Positions 59,145 to 64,000 of a stretch of 64,000 nt of DNA are shown here, one piece after another; position 1 is the stretch's first letter, and each line of letters starts with the position of its first letter. Source of the DNA: Mycobacterium alsense. Lineage in GTDB: Bacteria > Actinomycetota > Actinomycetes > Mycobacteriales > Mycobacteriaceae. The stretch lies in the NCBI RefSeq assembly GCF_002086635.1, contig NZ_MVHD01000021.1, positions 1 to 64,000 of the forward strand. Reading direction: 5' to 3'. Both the position numbers and the translations under genes were made by a program. The notes under the pieces were generated by a model. The model saw nothing but the letters and a program-made list of their open reading frames with translations, did not search any database and was not told the origin of the DNA.

Positions 59145-59394
59145 GTTGCCGCACAAGTACTTTGCCGCTGGGTCGCCCAAGCCGACCGCTGGCCCTCGCG
59201 TCGCCCGCCGCGACGGCCGGATGGGGTCGGTCAGCCCCCCGGCCTACCGTTGGCCGGCGACGTCCTTCGAGCTCTATTGAGTTCGCCGGCGCGCGGGCGC
59301 TCAGGCCTCGAGTCGACATCTCCCAGCTAATTCCCAGGAGTTAACCAGGGTTACTACAGCGTTGGCTGTCACTATTAAGCACTTGTGCGGCAAC
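59145..59394. repeat. 18-bp inverted repeat bracketing the heptad array
   Basis: GTTGCCGCACAAGTACTT (59145-59162) and its inverse AAGCACTTGTGCGGCAAC (59377-59394) match at 17 of 18 positions. The right copy overlaps the predicted -10/start region. It could be a looping operator pair or the ends of an old insertion; no transposase remnant is seen between them. Confidence 0.6.
59321..59360 (+). promoter_or_regulatory. Four-heptad PhoP-box-like array upstream of the last PPE pair
   Basis: TCCCAGC (59321), TCCCAGG (59332), AACCAGG (59343), CTACAGC (59354), all with 4-bp spacers. The order and spacing mirror the array at 52970, including the AACCAG third element preceded by GTT or GCT. A -10-like TATTAA follows 12 bp after the array, and the PPE start is about 200 bp further on. 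Confidence 0.6.
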
Positions 59395-59563
59395 CTGGGC
59401 GCCGGTATGGCGACATACACATCGGTGCGGTGACACGCACATCGAGGGGGACACCATATCGCGCGCCGCGTCTTGAATTCAAAGGCGAGCGCCAAACCAC
59501 CATTCGGGCGGTGGTGGCGGCCGCAACGTTTGCGCCCGGCGCGCTGGCTAGGGGGAGTTAGCG

Positions 59564-60925
59564 GTGGATTTCGCGTTGTTTCCACCCGAGTTCAATTCCG
59601 GACGGATGTATGCCGGAGCGGGCTCGGGCCCGATGGTGGCGGCCGCCTCGGCGTGGGACGGGCTGGCGGCCGAGCTGAATTTCGCGACTAGCGCGTACCG
59701 GTCGGCGCTTGTCGAGCTCACCGGCGGACCGTGGGTGGGCCCGTCGTCGACCGTGATGACGGCCGCGATGACTCCCTACCTGTCGTGGATGACCGCCACG
59801 GCCGCCCAGGCCGAGCAGACCGCAACTCAGCTCAAATCCGCGGTGGCCGCCTACGAGGCGGCGTTCATGGCCACGGTGCCGCCGCCGGAGATCGAGGTCA
59901 ATCGCGCGCTGCTGGCGGCGCTGGTGGCCACCAACATCCTGGGGCAGAACACCCCGGCCATCGCGGCCACCGAGGCGCAGTACGCCGAGATGTGGGCGCA
60001 GGACGCCGCCGCGATGTACGGCTACGCCGGCGCCTCGGCGGCCGCGACGAAGCTGACCGCTTTCACCACACCACCGCAGACCACCGACCCGGGCGGGACG
60101 GCCGCCCAGGCCGCCGCGGTCACCGAAGCCGCGAACGCCGCCGCCGGACCGGGCGTCCAGTCGGGCCTCACGCAGGCGATGGACCTGGTGCCCGGCGCGC
60201 TGCAGACCCTCGGGACCGGTGGCGCGTTCGACCCGTTCTCCTTCGTGGAAGAAGTGCTGGGCACCACCACGGGTCAGGCCCTCAACGTGTTCACCACCGA
60301 TGTGGGCAACTGGGCCCTCACCATCAGTGGGCCATTGTTCACCGCTTCGGGGATCACACCCCTGCTGGGCGGCCTGTACGGGCTCGCGCTGCCCGCGGCC
60401 GCGGCCACGGCCGCTGACGTGGCGCCCGACGCGGGACTCGGCGCGCTGGTGAGCTCGGCCGGCCCGGGAACGGGTGGATCCGTCGCGGCGAGCGTGGGCG
60501 GGGCCGACTCGATCGGCAAGCTGTCGGTGCCGCAATCCTGGACGTCCGGGCCGGGCATCCGGCTCGCCAGCAGCGCGTCGCCGCTGGCGACGGCCGGGCT
60601 GGGCGCGGTGCCGCAGGCCGAGGCGCCGGGGGGCTTCGTCGGCGGCATCCCGCCGGTCGGCAGCCTGGTCAACGCGCCCCGCGGCGAGCAGACCCGGGCG
60701 CGGTCGGGGACGGGTCAAAAGGTCATCCCGACGATGCCCGGGGAAGACGGCGCCGAGGGCATGCCCCTCGCCCCGGCCGCGCAGCCACAGCGAACGGTCC
60801 GTCACGTCGCCAGCGCGTTGAGCGACGGGGAACGCCAGGAGCTCGACAAGCTGCGCAAGGAGATCGCCGAAGCGGCGATGGAGCGCGATGCGGCGGCCCG
60901 CCTGATCAAGGAGGCCATGCTGTGA
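59564..60925 (+). CDS. PPE family protein with C-terminal coiled coil
   Basis: 453 residues from GTG 59564 ([20 protein letters not shown]), RBS GGGGGAG upstream. PPE domain, SVP-type motif [12 protein letters not shown], then [20 protein letters not shown] and a C-terminal helix with heptad character ([31 protein letters not shown]). The following PPE has the same layout, so this is a tandem duplicate pair. The stop overlaps the next start (GTGA). No PE gene is adjacent. Confidence 0.92.
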   Translation: MDFALFPPEFNSGRMYAGAGSGPMVAAASAWDGLAAELNFATSAYRSALVELTGGPWVGPSSTVMTAAMTPYLSWMTATAAQAEQTATQLKSAVAAYEAAFMATVPPPEIEVNRALLAALVATNILGQNTPAIAATEAQYAEMWAQDAAAMYGYAGASAAATKLTAFTTPPQTTDPGGTAAQAAAVTEAANAAAGPGVQSGLTQAMDLVPGALQTLGTGGAFDPFSFVEEVLGTTTGQALNVFTTDVGNWALTISGPLFTASGITPLLGGLYGLALPAAAATAADVAPDAGLGALVSSAGPGTGGSVAASVGGADSIGKLSVPQSWTSGPGIRLASSASPLATAGLGAVPQAEAPGGFVGGIPPVGSLVNAPRGEQTRARSGTGQKVIPTMPGEDGAEGMPLAPAAQPQRTVRHVASALSDGERQELDKLRKEIAEAAMERDAAARLIKEAML

Positions 60926-62337
60926 TCGGCCTGGATTTCGCGGGATTGCCGCCCGAGATCAACTCCGCCCGGATGTACACGGGCCCGGGGGCGGGGTCGC
61001 TGGCGGCGGCAGCGACCGCCTGGACCACGTTGGCCACGGAGCTGAATTCGACGGCGAGCTCCTACCGGGCGGTGGTGGCCGCGCTCACGAGTGGGCCCTG
61101 GGTGGGCCCGTCGTCGGGGGCGATGGCCGCGGCGGTGACTCCGTATCTGTCCTGGATGAACGCGACCGCCACGCAGGCCGGGCAAACCGCCAGCCAACTC
61201 GGGTCGGCGGTCGCGGCCTACGAGGCGGCGTTTGCGGCCACAGTGCCCCCGCTTGAGATCGAGGTGAACCGGGCGCTGTTGGCATCCTTGGTGGCCACCA
61301 ACACTTTCGGGCAGAACACCCCGGCGATCGCGACCACCGAGGCGCAGTACGCCGAGATGTGGGCCCAGGACGCCGCCGCGATGTACGGCTACGCCGGCGC
61401 CTCGGCGGCCGCGACGAAGCTGACCGCTTTCACCACACCGCCGCAGACCACCAACCAGGCCGGGACGACGACGCAGGACACCGCGGTCAACAACGCGGCC
61501 ACCGCGGCCGGGTCGAGCGCCCAGTCGACCGTGCCGAACCTGCTGCACAGTCTCTCGTCGGGTTCGCCGACACCGGCTGCGGCGTCGAATCCGATCATTG
61601 ACTACCTCAATGGTCCGAATCCGATCCTGAATGTGCTGACCAGCGGTCCGTTCCAGACGTTCCACACGTTGAGCGCGGGGACGGTCGGCTATCAGCTCCT
61701 CTCCGAGGGTCTCAACTTCGACGCGTCCGGCGCCATGCTGACCCTCGCGCCGCCGGTCGCCGCTGCCTGGAACCCGTTGGTGAGTGCGCTGTCGGCACCC
61801 GCGACTGCGGCGTCCGACGTGACGGGGGCGGGAGGCGTCGGCTCGACGCTGGCGGGCTCGTCGACAGCAGGCCCCTCGGCCGGCCTGGGCGAGGCGGCCA
61901 CCGTCGGCAAGTTGTCGGTGCCCGCGGCGTGGAACGCCGCGAATGCCTCGCCTGCGATCCGGTTGGCCGCCACCGCGTTGCCGGCCGCCGGGCTGGACGG
62001 GTTGCCCCAGGCCGGGCCGGGCGGGTTCATGGGCGGCATGCCGATGGGCCCGGTGGCCAGCGTCGTCAACGCGCCGCGGGGCGACCAGAGCCGCCTTCGG
62101 GCCGGCGGGCGCCAGAAGGTGGTCGCGGCGCTGCCCGGCGAATCGGGCATGGACGACGACGCGGCGGCCCGCTGGGTCAAGCCGAACACGAGCGCCGACA
62201 GCGTGACCGAGGCGGCCGCGCTGAGCGAACGCGACGAGCTCAACCAGCTGCGCAAGGCGATGGCCGACGTGACCAGGCAGCGCGATGTGCTCAAGCGCAC
62301 GGCCTCCGCGCTGATCAAGGAGGCCTCGGAAAAGTAG
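60922..62337 (+). CDS. PPE family protein with C-terminal coiled coil, tandem partner
   Basis: 471 residues from GTG 60922, with AAGGAGG inside the end of the previous gene. PPE domain ([20 protein letters not shown]), SVP-type motif [34 protein letters not shown] and a C-terminal helix ([29 protein letters not shown]) like that of its neighbour. The PPE domains of the pair share long identical stretches around [20 protein letters not shown]. Secretion by ESX-5 expected. Confidence 0.92.
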   Translation: MIGLDFAGLPPEINSARMYTGPGAGSLAAAATAWTTLATELNSTASSYRAVVAALTSGPWVGPSSGAMAAAVTPYLSWMNATATQAGQTASQLGSAVAAYEAAFAATVPPLEIEVNRALLASLVATNTFGQNTPAIATTEAQYAEMWAQDAAAMYGYAGASAAATKLTAFTTPPQTTNQAGTTTQDTAVNNAATAAGSSAQSTVPNLLHSLSSGSPTPAAASNPIIDYLNGPNPILNVLTSGPFQTFHTLSAGTVGYQLLSEGLNFDASGAMLTLAPPVAAAWNPLVSALSAPATAASDVTGAGGVGSTLAGSSTAGPSAGLGEAATVGKLSVPAAWNAANASPAIRLAATALPAAGLDGLPQAGPGGFMGGMPMGPVASVVNAPRGDQSRLRAGGRQKVVAALPGESGMDDDAAARWVKPNTSADSVTEAAALSERDELNQLRKAMADVTRQRDVLKRTASALIKEASEK

Positions 62338-62407
62338 TGGGAAGTGGTTGCGAAACCTTCAATAGCACAACAGTTTTCGACGATTGGGGTCGGTTCAATT
62401 GTTTTTC

Positions 62408-64000
62408 ATGAAGTTCGCCGGTACTGATAACAGTCTGGAGGGCGACGTGGCCGTCGACATGGCGGGCGGCGCCCCGGTGCACGACGGCGCGGAGGACACG
62501 CGGCTCCCGGCGGGTGCGGCGGCCGCCGGCGTCGTGCCCGACACCGCCAGCGACGACGAGGACCTCGCGCAGCTGAAGGCGCTGGGCTTCTCCTCGGAGT
62601 TCAAGCGCGACATGAGCCCGTGGGCGAATTTCTCCCTGGGCTTCACCTACCTGTCGCCCGTGGTCGGCATCTACACGGTGTTCGCGTTCGCCCGGGCCAC
62701 CGCCGGCCCGCCGATGATCTGGAGCCTGCTGATCGTCGGCGCGGGACAGATGCTGGTGGCGCTCGTCTTCAGCGAGGTCGTCGCGCAATTCCCAGTGGCC
62801 GGTGGTGTGTACCCGTGGGCGCGCCGGCTGTGGGGCCGCAAATGGGCGTGGATGACGGGGTGGATCTATATGTTCTGCCTGTTGGCCCTCATCGCCGACG
62901 CGGCCTTCGGCGCGGGCCCCTACGTGGCTGCGATGTTCGGCTTCGCGCCCACCGTGCCGGCCAAGGTCTGTTGCGGACTGGCCGTGCTGGCGGTGGCGAC
63001 CCTCATCAACCTGACCGGGACCAAGATCCTGGGCTACTTCGCGATCTTCGGATTCACCGCCGAGCTCATCGGCGCCCTGGTGGTCGGCATGTGGCTGCTC
63101 ATCGCGCACCGGCATCACGGCCTCGGCGTGCTGTTCCACAGCTTCGGGGCCGAGGGCCATCACAGCTTCCTCGGCGCCTTCCTGGCCGCCGGCCTCATCG
63201 GCCTCTACCAGTTCTTCGGGTTCGAGGCGTGCGGCGACGTCGCCGAGGAGGTCCGCAACCCCGGCATCCAGATCCCGAAGGCGATGCGGCGCACCATCTA
63301 CATCGGCGGGGCCGCCTCGACATTCGTCTGCCTGAGCCTGATCCTGTCGGTCACCGACTTCGGCGCGGTGATCCGCGGCGAGGACACCAACCCGATCGAC
63401 ACCGTCCTACAAAGCGCATTCGGGGACGTCGGATCCCGGATCGTGCTGGGGATCGTGTTGATCTCGTTCGTGTCGTGCGCGCTGAGCCTGCAGGCCGCCG
63501 CGAGCCGGCTGATCTTCTCCTACGGACGCGACGGCATGATCGCGGGCTCCCGGCTGCTGGCGCACTTCGACCACAAGCGGCACGTGCCGCCGTACTCCCT
63601 GTTGGCCGCGGTCATCATCCCGGCCGGGTTGATCATCGGTTCGCTGTTGTCCGAGCACCCGCTCAACAAGCTGGTCAGCTTCGGCACGGTCGGGGTCTAC
63701 CTCGGGTTCCAGATGGTGGTGCTGGCCGCCCTGCGGGCCAGGATCAAGGGCTGGAAGCCGTCCGGCAAGTACCAGCTGGGCCGCTGGGGGATGCCCGTCA
63801 ACGTCGGGGCCCTGGTCTACGGGGTGGCGGCGATCGTCAACGTCTGCTGGCCGCGGACCCCCGAGGCCCCGTGGTACGACAACTGGGTCGTGCTGCTCAT
63901 GTCGGGCCTCATCATCGGCGTCGGCGTGCTGTACATGGCGTCCACCCGGGCCTACGCCAACAGCGACGCCCCACACGCCGACGCCATTCCGGCGCGGTAA
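62408..64000 (+). CDS. APC-superfamily amino acid/amine permease
   Basis: 530 residues from ATG 62408; GTG 62447, closer to GGAGGG, is an alternative. A polar N-terminus of about 75 residues, then about 12 membrane helices starting at FSLGFTYLSPVVGIYTVFAF. Family signatures include VVAQFPVAGGVYPWARRLWG and FFGFEACGDVAEEVRNPGIQ, typical of the eukaryotic-type GABA/choline/polyamine branch. It probably imports an amino acid or amine. With the ureohydrolase 3.5 kb upstream it might handle a guanidino compound or polyamine, but the PPE pair lies between. The gene ends exactly at the window edge with TAA. Confidence 0.88.
   Translation: MKFAGTDNSLEGDVAVDMAGGAPVHDGAEDTRLPAGAAAAGVVPDTASDDEDLAQLKALGFSSEFKRDMSPWANFSLGFTYLSPVVGIYTVFAFARATAGPPMIWSLLIVGAGQMLVALVFSEVVAQFPVAGGVYPWARRLWGRKWAWMTGWIYMFCLLALIADAAFGAGPYVAAMFGFAPTVPAKVCCGLAVLAVATLINLTGTKILGYFAIFGFTAELIGALVVGMWLLIAHRHHGLGVLFHSFGAEGHHSFLGAFLAAGLIGLYQFFGFEACGDVAEEVRNPGIQIPKAMRRTIYIGGAASTFVCLSLILSVTDFGAVIRGEDTNPIDTVLQSAFGDVGSRIVLGIVLISFVSCALSLQAAASRLIFSYGRDGMIAGSRLLAHFDHKRHVPPYSLLAAVIIPAGLIIGSLLSEHPLNKLVSFGTVGVYLGFQMVVLAALRARIKGWKPSGKYQLGRWGMPVNVGALVYGVAAIVNVCWPRTPEAPWYDNWVVLLMSGLIIGVGVLYMASTRAYANSDAPHADAIPAR

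Larger units (their letters stand above)
58885..59563 (+). other. 680-bp intergenic region upstream of a PPE pair
   Basis: No credible gene. The right part has the heptad array at 59321-59360 and a -10-like TATTAA (59373-59378). An 18-bp inverted repeat with one mismatch, 59145-59162 and 59377-59394, brackets 214 bp that include the array. GACATACACATCG and GACACGCACATCG form an imperfect direct repeat near 59409-59443. The left third shows nothing notable. Confidence 0.5.

Noticed and set aside
59432..59560. 42-codon ORF ending just before the PPE at 59564
   Set aside because: Starts GTG without an RBS, Arg-rich, no PE similarity; probably chance.

Overview
The window is a high-GC mycobacterial chromosome segment, most likely from a slow grower of the Mycobacterium avium complex. 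Slow growth is indicated by the ESX-5 genes (mycP5, eccE5, eccA5) at the left end and by the many PPE genes. Long stretches keep the gene order that M. tuberculosis has from about Rv1796 to Rv1847. The species is inferred from gene content; no rRNA or other marker gene is present.

Layout. (1) 1-4312: end of the ESX-5 locus. (2) 4370-13851: a magnesium-themed locus. A promoter and an M-box (Mg2+) riboswitch lead into a PE20 remnant, a PPE31-like gene, two modules of [PPE, PPE, secreted DUF732 protein], and mgtC. (3) 13865-22343: Rv1812c-Rv1819c-like genes (flavin dehydrogenase, sterol-desaturase-like protein, secreted protease, TetR with a clear palindromic operator, flavoprotein, BacA transporter), with an F420-type nitroreductase-like gene and a VOC gene added. 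(4) 22415-36020: ilvG, secA2, pgsA2, two DUF881 proteins and the small basic protein, gcvH, garA, two MerR regulators, a bifunctional-nuclease homologue, and gcvB behind a tandem glycine riboswitch. (5) 36063-40838: a minus-strand accessory island absent from the M. tuberculosis order. It holds an ATP-grasp protein, a serine hydrolase, and an operon of three micro-proteins plus an acyl-ACP-reductase-like enzyme. (6) 40928-52556: Rv1836c, glcB, a pair of CNNM/CBS membrane proteins, guaB1, gnd1, an M56 peptidase and blaI. (7) 52649-52785: the iron-responsive small RNA MrsI, with an IdeR-like box and an intrinsic terminator. (8) 52970-56863: a third [PPE, PPE, DUF732] module inserted between blaI/MrsI and the Rv1847 homologue. 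(9) 56934-64000: a thioesterase-like protein, a ureohydrolase (agmatinase/guanidinase family) where M. tuberculosis has urease genes, two more PPE genes and an APC permease.

How it fits together. Nine PPE genes are present and none has an intact PE partner. Three of them are preceded by very short ORFs starting Met-Ser-Phe, one of which is recognisably a collapsed PE20. Several promoters (6420, 16130, 52970, 59321, perhaps 57401) carry 7-bp direct repeats at 11-bp spacing, the arrangement bound by PhoP in M. tuberculosis. With the M-box and mgtC, this suggests that much of the PPE content belongs to a low-Mg2+/PhoP-type response. The second PPE of each module ends in a short motif resembling the end of the MgtC C-terminal domain. 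All regulatory links are inference from sequence.
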